NCBI RefSeq assembly: GCF_028372415.1
Contig: NC_092879.1
Coordinates: 98,089,067 to 98,153,066, forward strand
DNA from: Notamacropus eugenii
Taxonomy: Eukaryota > Chordata > Mammalia > Diprotodontia > Macropodidae
Reading direction: 5' to 3'
Length of the DNA: 64,000 bases
The translations under genes and the position numbers were made by a program. Shown one piece after another: positions 1 to 10,887 of the stretch. Every line of letters begins with the position of its first letter. Position 1 is the first letter of the stretch. The notes under the pieces were generated by a model, which searched no databases, had not been told where the DNA came from, and was given only the letters and a program-made list of their open reading frames with translations.

Positions 1-639
1 TTCTTACTTTAAAAATCTGTGCTGCTTTGAGGATTCAGCTCAATGCTCTCAAAATCAACCCTTGTCACAGATGGAACCCTGGGCTGAATGGACTGTTGTT
101 CTCTTTTCCCTCTTCTAATGTTCTCACTTCTGACAAAGCAAGAGACCAAAAGGACCTAGGAGTGTGAGGACTTAGCCAGTCAGACCATGTTCCCATAATT
201 CTCTGGTGTCCCATCCCCACAGAGGGCTCCAGCTGTCCCCATTCCTCCCCGGTGAGACATGTGGCCACATCCTTGAACTAACAATACAGTTCCATAGCTC
301 CATATGTAAGAGCAGGTAAGGCACCAACCAAGGGTACAGTGGGAGGTAATCTCCCAGTTTCCAGGGCTTCAGCTTCTGTGTGACCATGGGGCTGAGGTGG
401 AAACAGAAGATGGAAAATTCACCCAGCAGTAAAAGCCAATTCGGTGCCAAATGCGGTTAAGCCAGAGTGCGGCTTAGATCGTACTGTAATTGGAATTGAT
501 ACAGTTAGAGTCACAAGCTAACACCAGCATCTGATAATTTCTTGAATAATAATTCCCTTACCCCTGTCCTGCCACTTGCTTAGATAATTGTAATAGCCTA
601 ACAGACCTTCGTGGTTCCATTGAATGGTTCCGTCAACCT

Positions 640-990
640 AGGTATCACAAACACCCTGAATAATCTTCCTCATATGTAGACTTGCCCATGTCATGCTTGC
701 TCTTAAGTCTTCCATGGCTCCCTACTGTCTGAGTCCACTTCAGATTTCTTTGCCTGTTATTCAAAGTCCTCCCCAATCTGGAGCTTGTTTTACATGGATC
801 TCCCTCCACACACACATCATACACTTTACTTCAATTAAACTGGGCTTCCCTCTGTCCCCCAAACATACCCTGCACTCTCTTGCTGACCCTCTGTGGTCAC
901 TCCCCTTTTCTATATGTTTGCCGAGCGGCTCTTTAATATATTCTCCACCTCTTTCAGGAGTCAAAGTCAAGGTCACTGGCCTATAATTTA
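640..990 (+). repeat. Degraded L2-like LINE fragment (tentative)
   Basis: The phrases 'tccatggctccctactgtct' and 'ttcaaagtcctccccaatct' resemble the 3' part of L2 as also seen near 3.4, 7.2 and 20.5 kb. The rest of 1-1800 shows only old non-coding sequence with no gene I can recognise. Confidence 0.35.
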
Positions 991-1811
991 AGGATACATT
1001 CTTTGCCCTTCTTCAAAAATTGGGATTTTTTTTTCTAGTACTGGAGTTCTTCCAACATCCTCTGCCATCTTTCAAAGATTACTTGATGCCTGGTCAGCAA
1101 TCACAACCAGCAGTTTTTTTCAGTGCCCACCCTGACAGTGGGCTCCAACCTTTTCAGACCGCACTCTCTTATCAGCATAGAATGGCGGGGCAGAGCCTCC
1201 CAACATGTGTATATTTACTAATTAAGAAATTTTGGAATGTGCTGCTAACCTCATAGCGTATACAGCATGAAACACAAAAAGCACATTTTAAAAGGAGGGG
1301 AAGTAAATAGTCTTTTACAAACATTGATTGTATTGAATGGCACAAACCCCTTTTCCTGGTGTCACTGGTGATATTTCTGGTATGACTCAAAGTTCCTGTG
1401 CATACCCTGGGGAACAGGGTGAAATAGTGATAGCGACAAATGAGTCATTGTTCATCGGATCCCTGTAGCTCGCTCAGCAAGTGCATCTCTGCCTCCTCCC
1501 CCAAGCCCAGCACCTCCCAAGGGCCCAGCAGGACAACAAGCCTGACCTTGGCTCGTTGCTGGGGCCCAGGGGGACTGCCACCCGGCCCCAAAGGGGAGCA
1601 GACTGTGGGAGTGTAGCTCCTGGGGCATCTCTGAGTCGCAGCCATTGGGATTCTGGCTTTTTTAGTCCAGATATCAATTCTCCTTAGCAGAGAAACTAGG
1701 AGAAAAAGAACAGTTGAGCTGACCTCCGACCTTCCTGTTGTCTGCAACCTCAGCCTGGCCTCCCCTAGCCAGGGACCTAATCCTCAACCGTCCCTTCTTC
1801 TTACTTGAATA

Positions 1812-3105
1812 GCGCTAAAAAACAAACAAGGGAACAACACAACACAGCACAGTACAACATAGCAACACAGCACAACAAAGCACAACCCAGCATGAGACAA
1901 CTAAGCAAAATACAACAAAGCACAACACAAGCCAGCACAGCACAGCACAACGCAGAACAACAGCTAAACACAACTAAGTATAAGACGGCACAGTCCAAAA
2001 TACCACAAAACACAACAAACAGCCCAATACAGCAAAGCACAAGTACAACACAACAGATCACAAAATAGCACAGTACAACACAACCCAAGACAACACGGTA
2101 CAACACAACAAAACACAATGTAGCCCAACACAGCCCAACACAACAAGGTACAAGATAGCACAGCACAAAATAGCATAACACAACACAACACAACAAAACA
2201 CAGAAAAGCACAAAATAGCACAATATAACATAATAAGTACATCACAATATAATGCAATATGACACAACACAATATAGCACAACACATCCCGGAACAACAC
2301 AACAAAGCACAACACAATACAAAATAATGCAGCATAGCCATGCACAACAGTTAAACACAACAAAACACAATGCAGCACAACCCAACAAAGCACACCACAA
2401 CACAGAACAAAGCTAAATAGCACAGTAAACCGGTACTTCACATCACAACATAGTACACCAAGCACATCATAACCCAACACAATCCAACCACCGCAATAAA
2501 ACACAACCCAATTAGGAATAATGCAACATAGCACAACACAGAGCAAGAATGACATCACAACCCAACCCAGCGCAGCACAATCCAACCCAGCACAACAAAG
2601 TGCAACCCAACAAAACACAATACAACACAGAATAATGCAATGCAGCACAACAAAACACAATACTTCACAACACAGCACAACACAACAATCACATCATAAC
2701 CCAATATGGCACAACACAACCAGCACAACAATAACATCATAACCCAACACAGCACAATACAACCCAGTTCAACAAAGTGCAATCCAACAAAGCATAACAC
2801 AACACAGAACAATGCAACACAGTACAACAAAACATAGCACTTCAAAACGCAACATAGCACAGCACAATATAATAATCACATCATAACCCAACATAGCACA
2901 GTAAAACACAACCCAGCACGACAAAGCACAACACAACCCTAATACAACAAGTACAAGACAATTCACATCATAATCCAACTTAGCACAACAAAGCATTACA
3001 CAGAACAATGCAACCAAGCCCAACAAAACCCAGCACAACAAAACAGAGCATAGCACAAAAGTCACATCACAATGCAGCACAGCAGAACCTAGCACAACAC
3101 ACCTT
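1812..3105. repeat. A/C-rich satellite array (CACAACAC-type) with higher-order structure
   Basis: About 1.3 kb in which one strand is almost only A and C, made of short variants such as AACAC, CACAAC, CAGCACAA and CCCAACA. In the 3' half longer phrases recur: 'cacatcataaccca' appears near 2462, 2692, 2876 and 2962, and a 'acttcacaac'-type word near 2662 and 2840, so a unit of roughly 180 bp seems superimposed. The long cysteine/valine/leucine-rich reading frames on the minus strand are by-products of the repeat and are not genes. Confidence 0.9.
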
Positions 3106-3412
3106 ACTTCCCATGCTCTCTTGCCTGTCTTTCCATCCTGCCTGGTATTATGGGGGCATGTCAGCCCATGGCCCACTTTTCTCTTACGTATCCTAAATCC
3201 TCAGGGACCAGTCCCTTCCCTGCCCACGTTTCCCATGATTTCTATCCCAGTAACTGGCTTCTTCTAGTTGGGGAGTGTCTGAATAACAGCCCTTTCCCAT
3301 CTTGCTTCTTCCACCTATTGAAGAATGAAATTATTGTTAGGTTTGATGAAAGGAAAAACTTCCTGACACTTACAGTTGTCCAGAAGTTGCACTCTCTGGA
3401 GGTCTGAATCTT

Positions 3413-3725
3413 GTTACTCCCCTGCTCAGGGATCTTCTATGGCTCCCTAATGACTCTAAGATAAAGCTTAGCATTTAAAGCCCTTCCAATTGACCAAGCT
3501 GATTCTGCCCTTCCCTGCCCTGTTCTATGGAGGCTGATAGGGAACTGGAAGGGCTTTAAATTCTGCTTCTGACAGTAGCTGTGTGATCCTGGGCAAGTCA
3601 CTTCACTGCTGCCTGCCTCAGTTTCCTCATCTGTCAAATGGGGATAATAACAGCACTTAACTCCCAGGGTTGTTGTAGGGCAGACCTTAAAGCTCTATAG
3701 AAATGTGAGCTGTTCCTTTTATTCC
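3413..3725 (+). repeat. L2 3' fragment followed by MIR
   Basis: Positions 3413-3525 read like L2 ('tatggctccctaatgactct', 'ttaaagcccttccaatt'). Positions 3550-3725 carry the MIR/CORE-SINE core 'gtgtgatcctgggcaagtca' and 'ctcatctgtcaaatggg'. Confidence 0.6.
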
Positions 3726-3752
3726 AGCCAAGCTGACCTCATATGCAACATT

Positions 3753-4003
3753 CTGGGCTGCTAGGTGGCACCATAGAGCACAGAGTGCCAAGCCTGAGTT
3801 CAGGAAGACTCCTCTTTCTGAGTTCAAATCCAGCCTCAGACACTTCTTAGCTGTGTGACCCTGGGCAAGTCACTTTGTTTACCTCAGTTTCCTCATCTGT
3901 AAAATGAGCTGGAGAAGGAAATGGCAAACCATTCCAGCATCTCTGCCAAGAAAGCCCCAAATGAGGTCATGAAGATTGGACGTGACTGAAACGACTGAAC
4001 AAC
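3753..4003 (+). mobile_element. Marsupial CORE-SINE with RTE-like 3' tail (MAR1/WSINE type)
   Basis: tRNA-like head 'gggctgctaggtggc', CORE motif 'gctgtgtgaccctgggcaag', then the tail 'gagaaggaaatggcaaacc' ... 'gtgactgaaacgactgaac', which resembles the 3' end of BovB/RTE LINEs, the probable source of its reverse transcriptase. It is flanked by a perfect 10-bp target-site duplication ATGCAACATT at 3743-3752 and 4004-4013, so both ends are fixed. Confidence 0.85.
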
Positions 4004-4254
4004 ATGCAACATTGTTTCCTGATGCTCTGTCTTTCCTCAGGCTCCCCACCCCATGTTCTCCCTCCTCATCTTTCCCTCTTGGAAGCTCGATCTCCTTTCA
4101 AGGATCAGCAACAGTTTAGTGAACAAGAAGACTTTCTTGAGCCACACCCACAGCTGTGAGCATGGGGCTCAAGTGACTTTTATCTTCTCGTAGAAACCTC
4201 GTATCTACTTATCTGTGTACACTTGACATCTCCCAGGAGAATGGCCAAGGATTC

Positions 4255-4305
4255 TGTTGTTTTCTATCTTTGTATCCTCTGGACCTGGCACATAATAGGA
4301 ATCTC
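4255..4305 (+). repeat. L2 3'-end fragment (tentative)
   Basis: 'tttgtatcctctggacctgg' followed by 'cacataatagga' fits the L2 terminus. Confidence 0.4.
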
Positions 4306-4923
4306 CTTCGGGTCACTATTGGATGTCATGGCTTCTGACGTCTCTTGGCTTTCTCTGTGACATGAAGGCCAAAAGAAAGAAGTATAACTTTGGAAGAAAA
4401 AGCCCCAGGTCCCACCTCAGACCCTGGCTAGCTGTGTGATCAGGTCACCTGACTTCCGTCTACCTGCATTTTGTTATTTTTTAAACGATGGAATTGAGTC
4501 ACTGGGGAGAGAAGGAAAAAAGCATTTTTTGGACTATTTGTACCTGACCTGTGGAAAAGCATTTCAATCTCCTGTTGGTCTGAGCAGCCACAGTTGGACA
4601 CACTGTACCTTGACCCCAGCACAGTCAGGTCATTTTGATCCTCTGCAAGTATGGACAACAACCAGCCAGCTACCTAAATTCACTTCTTCAGTGCCATCCC
4701 AATCACACTACCAAAGAATTACTTTATATAACGAAAATAACAAAAGTCAGATGGAGGGAAAAATAAGTCAAGAATCTCAAGAGAAATAGTAAAAAGAAAT
4801 GCAAATGAAGGGGCTCCAGCCGTGCCAGACCTCAGACTGTAATAGAGAACAGTAATGATTGAAAACAACTTGGTACTGGGTAAAAAACAGACATCAGTCG
4901 TTGGACTAGCTCTGTCACTTTAC

Positions 4924-5052
4924 TTTGCCTCAGTTTCCTCACCTGTAAAATGAGTTGGAGAAGGAAATGGCAAACCCCTCTGGGGTCTTTGCCAAGAAAA
5001 CCCCAAATAGGGTCACGAAGATCGGACGCGACTGAAACGACTGAACAACATG
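4924..5052 (+). mobile_element. 3' part of a second CORE-SINE, in a local duplication
   Basis: Carries 'ctcacctgtaaaatgag', 'gagaaggaaatggcaaacc' and 'cgactgaaacgactgaac'. The sequence immediately after it (to about 5117) matches the sequence after the SINE at 3.75-4.0 kb, including the shared word 'tgatgctctgt'. This is therefore a duplicated SINE plus flank and not an independent insertion. Confidence 0.7.
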
Positions 5053-5629
5053 TAACATTCTGTTTTCTGATGCTCTGTTTTTCCTCAGGCCGAGTGTTCT
5101 CCCTCCTCACTTCCTCATTAGGGTTGATTGGTTTCTTGGTTCTAAGGGCTAGCCCCCTGGAAGGGATGCAGGGGAAATGAAGACAGTATAAAGACAAAAG
5201 GTAGCAATAAAATAGATACATTATTTTAATGATCTCTAAACATCCCTCTTTCTAGGTAGAAGCAGCCCCTTTCTGGGCTCAGCACCATCAGCCAGGAGGC
5301 TTGCAGCGGCTAGGCCCAGCAGGGGGCACTAGGTCACCACAGAACAACGAAATTGAAGCCGGAAATGGGCCGACAGAGCTGAGAGCTCCCTGCGCGTATT
5401 TCCGGTGTGGTTCTAGGCAACTTGGAGGACTTTTCCAATGATGACGGCTGGTCCTCTCGTTTGAGTTGAGGAGAATGAAATAGGAGGGAATTGGAGGAGG
5501 GGAATGTGCCAGATCCTGGCCCTTGGGAACACTTGCCACTATCTTTTTAGGGAGTTGAGAGGTTCTCCCTGCAGCCTTGCATCCCTATTCTTCACTAGTC
5601 TTTTGTGGGAGCAGGAAGGAAAGTGCCCC

Positions 5630-5790
5630 TAGATGGGGTCAAAAGTTCTGGGTTCAAACCCTGGCACTGCTCATTGCTGCCCATGTAATTTTTTGCACGT
5701 TATTTCCCTTTTGGGGGACTCCGTTTCCCCAATATACAACATGGAGCTTGGACTAGATGACTTCCAAAGTCCAATGCTTCTTCCAAATCA
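5630..5790 (+). repeat. MIR
   Basis: 'ggttcaaaccctggcactgc', 'ccgtttccccaatat' and 'ggactagatgacttccaaag' follow the MIR order. 5790-6240 shows nothing recognisable. Confidence 0.55.
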
Positions 5791-6244
5791 TCCCCTGAGA
5801 AGCTAAGTTTCCCTGACAATCCCCTCAACGTGGGAAGTTTCAGGCAACTTGGAAATAGAAAGAAGACCTTGGAGATTGAGTAGCCCTAGAATGGAAGGAC
5901 CACAGGGGAGCTCAAAGATGGTCCTGTTTACCTGCACAATCTTAAAGAAATTTCCCCCACCCCCAACAAGCAATCAGCCATCATCACCTTGAAGACCTGG
6001 GGGGATGGGGAGGAAGGAGACAGCCCCTGTGTGCCATGCAAGGACTGTTCTAGTTGGGAGGGGACTCTTCCTGACATTGCTCCTCATTCTGCTCTCTGGG
6101 GCTAAGTCAAACAAGTCTATCATCTTTCCCAGGAAGGCCCTTCAGATATTGAAGCAGCTACCATGTCCGTGGAATGCTTTGCTTTCCCATCCTAAATGAT
6201 TCTTTTGCTACAAATTCCCATAGGTTTGATTCCCACATGGATCA

Positions 6245-6550
6245 GAGGCTAAAAGTAAAACTGGAGGAAGAAAGAAAGGAAATGAGAGGGGAAGATGATG
6301 GAGAAGAATATGGAAGGAGGAGAATCAGAGGGAAGAGCCAGAGAAGGGAAAAAGACAGGCAAAAGGGAGAGACAAAGATGGAGATAAAGGGGAAGACAGA
6401 GGGACAAGCAAGTTTAAAAGGAAACAGATGTTAAGAGAAGGGCAAACAATGGGAGGGCTGAGTGAGAGAAGAAAGACACACAGGAGACAGAGAAAAGGAG
6501 GAGAAGAAAGGACAGAAATAGAGTGAGAAAGTAAAGGGAAAGAGGGGTGA
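6245..6550 (+). repeat. Purine-rich (GA/GGA) tract
   Basis: About 300 bp of nearly pure A/G on the + strand. Frames through it encode only Arg/Glu/Lys-rich low-complexity peptide. Confidence 0.7.
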
Positions 6551-7448
6551 GGATACACAGTGATTGCCTCTTCTCCCTAGCTTTCTCCTGTTTCTCCCTC
6601 TATCTGTGGGACAGATGCTTCCCAGCCTCCTTCACTGAATCTTCCTCTAACTTCTTTCTGTCCACTAACCACAGGTGTCCCTCAAGGCTTTGTTCTGGGT
6701 CCTTTCCTTATATGTTTTTCCTTGGTGATCTCATCAATTTTCATGAATTCAGTGATCCATACAGATGATTCTCAGATCTATTTATCCAGCCCTAACCTCT
6801 CTCCTGCCCTCCACCTTCCATCTCCACATGCTCTGTAGATATCTCAAAGTGGATGTCCCCTAGATATCTTAAAACCCAACAATATCTAAAACAGAACCCA
6901 TCACCCTTCTGAGGCATCAGCCTCAGCTCCTCACTTTCTCTCAACCCCGCCCCTCAGTTCCAATCTGTTCCAAGTCCTGTCTATTCTACCTCCCCAACAT
7001 CTCTCAGATATTCCCCCTTCTCTGCTCTGTCACTTCCATCACTCTAGTAAAAGCCCTCCTCACCTCCCACATGGACTCTTCCACTTGGTCTCCCTGCCTC
7101 GTCTCTTGTCACTCCAGTAATTATCCATTCAGCTACCAAAGTGATCTTTTTAAAGTGTGGGTCTGACTATGTCACCAGCACCCCACTCAATAAGTCACAA
7201 TGACTCCCTATTACCTCTGGGATCAAATATAAAATCTTTTTTCCTTTGCTTTTTAAAACCTTGTATAACCCAGGACCTTCCTAACTTGCCATTCTTTTTA
7301 AACTTTACTTCCCTCTACATATTCAGTAATCTAAGGAAACTCCATGTACTAACTCCATGCTCTCTTGTTGGTGCTCCCCCATGTTTTGGATGCTTTCCTG
7401 CCTCACCTCTACCTTTTGATCTTCCTGGCTTCCTTTGAGTTTTAGCTA
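6550..7448 (+). mobile_element. L2 LINE, reverse-transcriptase end
   Basis: Contains decayed RT motifs of L2: 'ggtgtccctcaaggctttgt' (VPQG-like) near 6675 and 'cagatgattctcagatcta' (ADDTQ-like) near 6762. The L2 3' half follows ('ctccctattacctctggg'). The element is interrupted by an L1 at 7461-8056 and resumes at about 8069 up to its 3' end near 8290. Confidence 0.75.
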
Positions 7449-7460
7449 AAATCCTACTTT

Positions 7461-8056
7461 TTTATCTTTTTAAAATATTTATTTGTTTGTTTGTTTTCAA
7501 CATTCATCTTTACAAGATTTTTCAGTTTAAATTTTCTCCCCCTCCTTCCCCTTCCCCTCTCTCCTCCCCAAGACAGCATGCAATCTGACATAGGTCACAG
7601 ATGTACAATCGTAATAAACATTTCCACATTAGTCATGTTATAAAGAAGAATTAGAATCAAAGGGAAAAACCACGAGAAAGAAAAAAAAGGAAAAAATCAT
7701 ATGCTTCAATCTCCATTCAGACCCCATAGTTCTTGTTCTGGCTGTGGATAGCATTTTCCAACATGAGTCTTAGAATTGTCTTAGATCACCGCATGGCTGA
7801 GAAGAGCTAGGTCTATCAAAGTCAGTCCTCACACACTGTGGCTGTTACTGTGTACAATGTTCTCCTGGTTCTGCTCACTTCACTCAGCATCAGTTCATGC
7901 AAGTCTTTCTAGGTTTCTGAAATCTGCCTGCTCATCATCTCTTATAGCACAACAGTATTCCATTCCATTCATATACAACTTGTTCATTCCCCTATTGATG
8001 GACATCCCCTCAACTTCCAATTCTTGGCCGCCACAAAAAGAGCTGCTAGAAATAGG
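7461..8056 (-). mobile_element. 5'-truncated L1 inserted into L2
   Basis: Read on the minus strand this is the end of L1 ORF2 and the 3' UTR. The frame at 7895-8080 has the ORF2 C-terminal pattern 'LYMNGMEYCCAIRDDEQ'. The T-rich left end is the reversed A-tail. A 12-bp target-site duplication with one mismatch, AAATCCTACTTT (7449-7460) and AAATCCCACTTT (8057-8068), delimits it. Confidence 0.8.
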
Positions 8057-8068
8057 AAATCCCACTTT

Positions 8069-8290
8069 CTGCAAAAGCATTTCCTTTCCCTGAGATTACT
8101 TCCCATTTGTCATATGCATAGACAGGACTGAAAAACGGCTGAACAGCACCAATTCTATTTGTATATATCGCATGCTGCATCCTCCATTAGACTGTGAGCT
8201 CCTTGGATTTGCTTTCTTTCTGTCCCCAGAACTGAGCCCAGGCCTGAAGCAGAGTAAAGGTTGAAATACAGGCTTGTTGACATGTTGAGC
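8069..8290 (+). mobile_element. L2 3' end, resuming after the L1
   Basis: 'ttagactgtgagctccttgg' and the 'cccaggcctgaagcagagta' region followed by 'caggcttgttgacatg' form the standard L2 terminus, displaced from its body by the L1. Confidence 0.7.
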
Positions 8291-8399
8291 AGAGAAGCCA
8301 GAGGGGAATACAGAAGGGGAGAAACAGCCTGGGAAAGGCAAAGAGAAAGGGAGATGGAGAGGAGACAATGGAATATGGAGGAAGGGGATCATCATGGCT

Positions 8400-8700
8400 T
8401 TAGAGCTGGAGAGGAGCTCAGAGGCTGCCCGATTCATTCCCCTCATCTGACAGTTGAGGAAGCTGAGGACCTGGACATCAGGTAACTTTTGCAGGGGTAC
8501 ACAAAATGTCAGAGGCAGAATGTGAAGCAAAGTTCTCTTGACTCCAGAGCTATGGACTTGCCACTGTTCCATGAGTGACAGAGATGCAGAGAGAGATGAG
8601 AGACAGAGAGAAGAGGGAGAGATAGAGAAGAAGGAGAGACAGAGACAGAGTATCACATGAAAGACTGACAAAGAAAGGGAGACAAGGAGAGAAAAAGAGT
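8400..8700 (-). repeat. MIR (reverse) followed by GA-rich tract
   Basis: 8400-8560 has 'agagctggagaggagctcag' and 'ctgacagttgaggaagctga', the reverse MIR pattern. 8575-8700 is (GAGA)-type low complexity. 8700-9600 shows nothing that I can assign. Confidence 0.55.
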
Positions 8701-9609
8701 CCTAAATCTGAGACAGGAGTGGGCACTCACACACACAGGGAAATCAAGAGTGCTGTATTCAGACACAGACACAGAGAAACACTTTATTAGATCACATGTG
8801 ACATGATAGGTTCCATATGGGCATCAACTTTCAGGAAAGGCATTGATCAGGTGGGGAGGGGGATCAGGAGAGTAAAAAGACTCAAAAACATGTTAACAGA
8901 GGATTAGTTGAAGGAGGTGGTGGTGAAGATGGGCTTAACCTACTAAAGACTGGGAAGGGGGATCCATCACTGTTTTCAAATATCTAAAGAGCCATTACCA
9001 GGAAGAGGGATAAGTCGTGTTCTTTTTGACCCCAGAGAACAGAACCTGGAGCCGTGACTGGAAGTTATAAAGAGACAAAATTAGGTTCATATCCCAACAA
9101 GAAAAAGCACTGTAGCATATGAAAAGCAGACCGTGCCAGACCCTGGCAGATTGGCAGGGTTCCTCTCACTTGTGGTCTTCAAGCAAAGGGTAGAAGCCCC
9201 TCACTGGGGTGTCCAGATGGCCCACCTCTGAGATGCTGGGACAGCTGGGGGCAGAGGGCAGAGAAGGAGGGGTTCCATGGATTCCCAATGAGATCATGAA
9301 AGATGCATTGAAATGGTGATCCTGGTCCCTGCTTCCCAGCACTTCCGACTACTCAGTCTCAGAGTTAAGTGACTTGGTGGTTTTCCAGCTTGGCCCCATG
9401 CAGTGGGGACTGTCAGATTCCTATGGCAGAACAAGATAAGAGAAGGTGGCTTTATCTGTAGGGTGGGATTCTACCAATTTGAATGTATTCTCCAAGGGAT
9501 AGAGGGGACCCTAGGCCACTTTTAAGGGGCTCGAGGAAAAAGAAGTGTCACCTGCACTATTTAGAAGGGGTGGGTTACTTGGATAATCTCATCACGCCTG
9601 GGAAAACAT

Positions 9610-9900
9610 TGAAAAACATCCACAATCTAATTCAACAAGAATCTATGAAGTGCCTCCTATGTGCAAGGCCCAGGGCTGGGTGCTGGGGATGCAGAGAGAG
9701 ATGCAAAGTCCTTGGGCCGTTGGTGGAAGGAATGCAAACAGAAAAGAATCCACATGATAATTGAGGGACCAGAGGAAGGCAGCCTGTGAGGAAAGGGATT
9801 AATCAAAGCTTCCCTGAGCTGAGCCTTAAAAGAAGCTTGGAATCTTTAAGGCGGCATCCATGAGAAAGAGCATTTCAGGCGGGAGTGACAGACAGCCTAG
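9610..9900 (-). repeat. L2/MIR-type fragment, reverse orientation
   Basis: 'gaagtgcctcctatgtgcaa' and 'gctgggtgctggggatgcag' are the reverse complement of the L2/MIR terminal motif (cf. 'ccccagtgc...cacatagtagg'). Confidence 0.55.
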
Positions 9901-10129
9901 GCAAAGGCATGGTGAAGGGAGATTGAGTGCAGAGGTCAGGAAACAGACAGTGCCTGAAGAGAAGTGATGTGCTCTAAGCCTGGAAGGACAAGCTGAAGAA
10001 CGCGTTAATTTGTTTTGTCTGACTGTGCAGACTTGTTACAAGGGAGGGCTTCTAATGGAGGTGGGGACAGAGTCAGTGTTTAGTGATAGAGACAGAAAAA
10101 ACCTGTATAAAAGAAAGAAAATGTCAATG

Positions 10130-10560
10130 AGACGTTAACAATACCCAAGGAAAAAATCGAGAACATGGAGACACAGAAAGAGGGAGCGAGAGACATGGAG
10201 TGAGGAAGATGGAGAGGGGAGAAAGAGGGACGCTGAGAAGGCTGAGGGAAAGGAGGGGAGAGGGATCATGGATGGAGGGCAGATGAGATGCGGTAAAGTG
10301 GGAGACAACAAAGTGGCCCACAGGGGTGGGGGGGACAGGAAAAGGGAGAGAGAGACAGGAGGGTGGGATGGCACGAGGGGAACAGCGAGGCAGAGGGAGA
10401 AAGAAAAGGAGAAATGGGTGGTGACGGTCAGAGTCCGCGAAATGGGTAGTAAGAGAGAGAGGACGACGAGAGAGTCAGAAAGAGAAAGGCAGCCACCCTT
10501 CGGACAGGGCCAGAGAGATGCAAGGGCCCAGAAACACTCAGCCAGAGGCAGAGGGCAGGG
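10130..10560 (+). repeat. Polypurine tract upstream of ALAS2
   Basis: About 400 bp strongly biased to A and G on the strand sense to ALAS2, ending some 20 bp before the proximal promoter. The open frames through it encode only Arg/Glu-rich low-complexity peptide. Confidence 0.7.
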
Positions 10561-10579
10561 GAGCCCGGCGGACGATTTC

Positions 10580-10692
10580 AGCATTATCTTCGAGCAGAGT
10601 TCGTGGAGGCTGGGGCCAATGGGCAAGCGGGCGGGGCAGCTGGGGTGTGGGGTGGGGCCGGGCTGGATAAATAAGGGCTCGGGGGCTAGCGG
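10580..10692 (+). promoter_or_regulatory. ALAS2: ALAS2 erythroid promoter
   Basis: An inverted GATA site TTATCT lies at 10584-10589, roughly 110 bp upstream of exon 1. GC/CACCC-type sequence 'gtggggtggggccgggc' (CCCCAC in reverse) is at about 10646-10662. The box GGATAAATAA at 10664-10673 sits where a TATA box should and also contains a GATA core. The human ALAS2 promoter is known for upstream GATA sites, a CACCC site and a GATA-type element near -27 in place of a TATA box, so the layout fits. The start site is inferred and not seen. Confidence 0.75.
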
Positions 10693-10726
10693 TGCTGCAC
10701 CGTTCGTCCTCAGTGCAGGGCAACAG
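10693..10726 (+). other. ALAS2: ALAS2 exon 1 (non-coding, 5' UTR)
   Basis: The short first exon contains the iron-responsive element and ends at a strong donor, CAACAG|GTAAGA (GT at 10727-10728). Its left edge is estimated from the TATA/GATA box and could be off by several bases. Confidence 0.8.
10702..10724 (+). promoter_or_regulatory. ALAS2: Iron-responsive element (IRE) in the ALAS2 5' UTR
   Basis: The 23-nt hairpin has a 3-bp lower stem (GTT with AAC), the unpaired bulge C at 10705, a 5-bp upper stem (GTCCT with AGGGC, one G-U pair) and the loop CAGTGC at 10711-10716. This is the canonical IRE bound by IRP1/IRP2. When iron is low the IRP blocks translation, which ties haem synthesis to iron supply in erythroid cells. 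Its closeness to the predicted cap is what makes an IRE act as a translational block. Confidence 0.96.
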
Positions 10727-10804
10727 GTAAGACTTTGCCTTGGAGCCACTCTCTTTTGGCCAGTCTTCCAGCCGTTGTCTGCCCTCGTTCCTTTAAGGTC
10801 CGAA

Positions 10805-10807
<3 letters not shown>

Positions 10808-10887
<80 letters not shown>

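Noticed and set aside
1801-3176. Long Cys/Val/Leu-rich open frames on the minus strand (up to 206 aa)
   Set aside because: They arise from the A/C-rich satellite, which lacks stop codons in several frames. No family resemblance.
3753-3830. tRNA gene
   Set aside because: The tRNA-like stretch is the head of a CORE-SINE and lacks a complete cloverleaf.
4520-4612. Possible single C2H2 zinc finger (CGKAF...H...H spacing) in a 117-aa frame
   Set aside because: The C-x12-H-x3-H spacing and CGKAF fit, but the first cysteine is Tyr, there is no second finger, no HTGEKP linker and no KRAB box. Could be chance or a tiny relic.
8780-8830. Antisense AATAAA-type signal (TTTATT) suggesting a minus-strand gene end
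   Set aside because: No upstream exon or conserved frame on that strand could be found.
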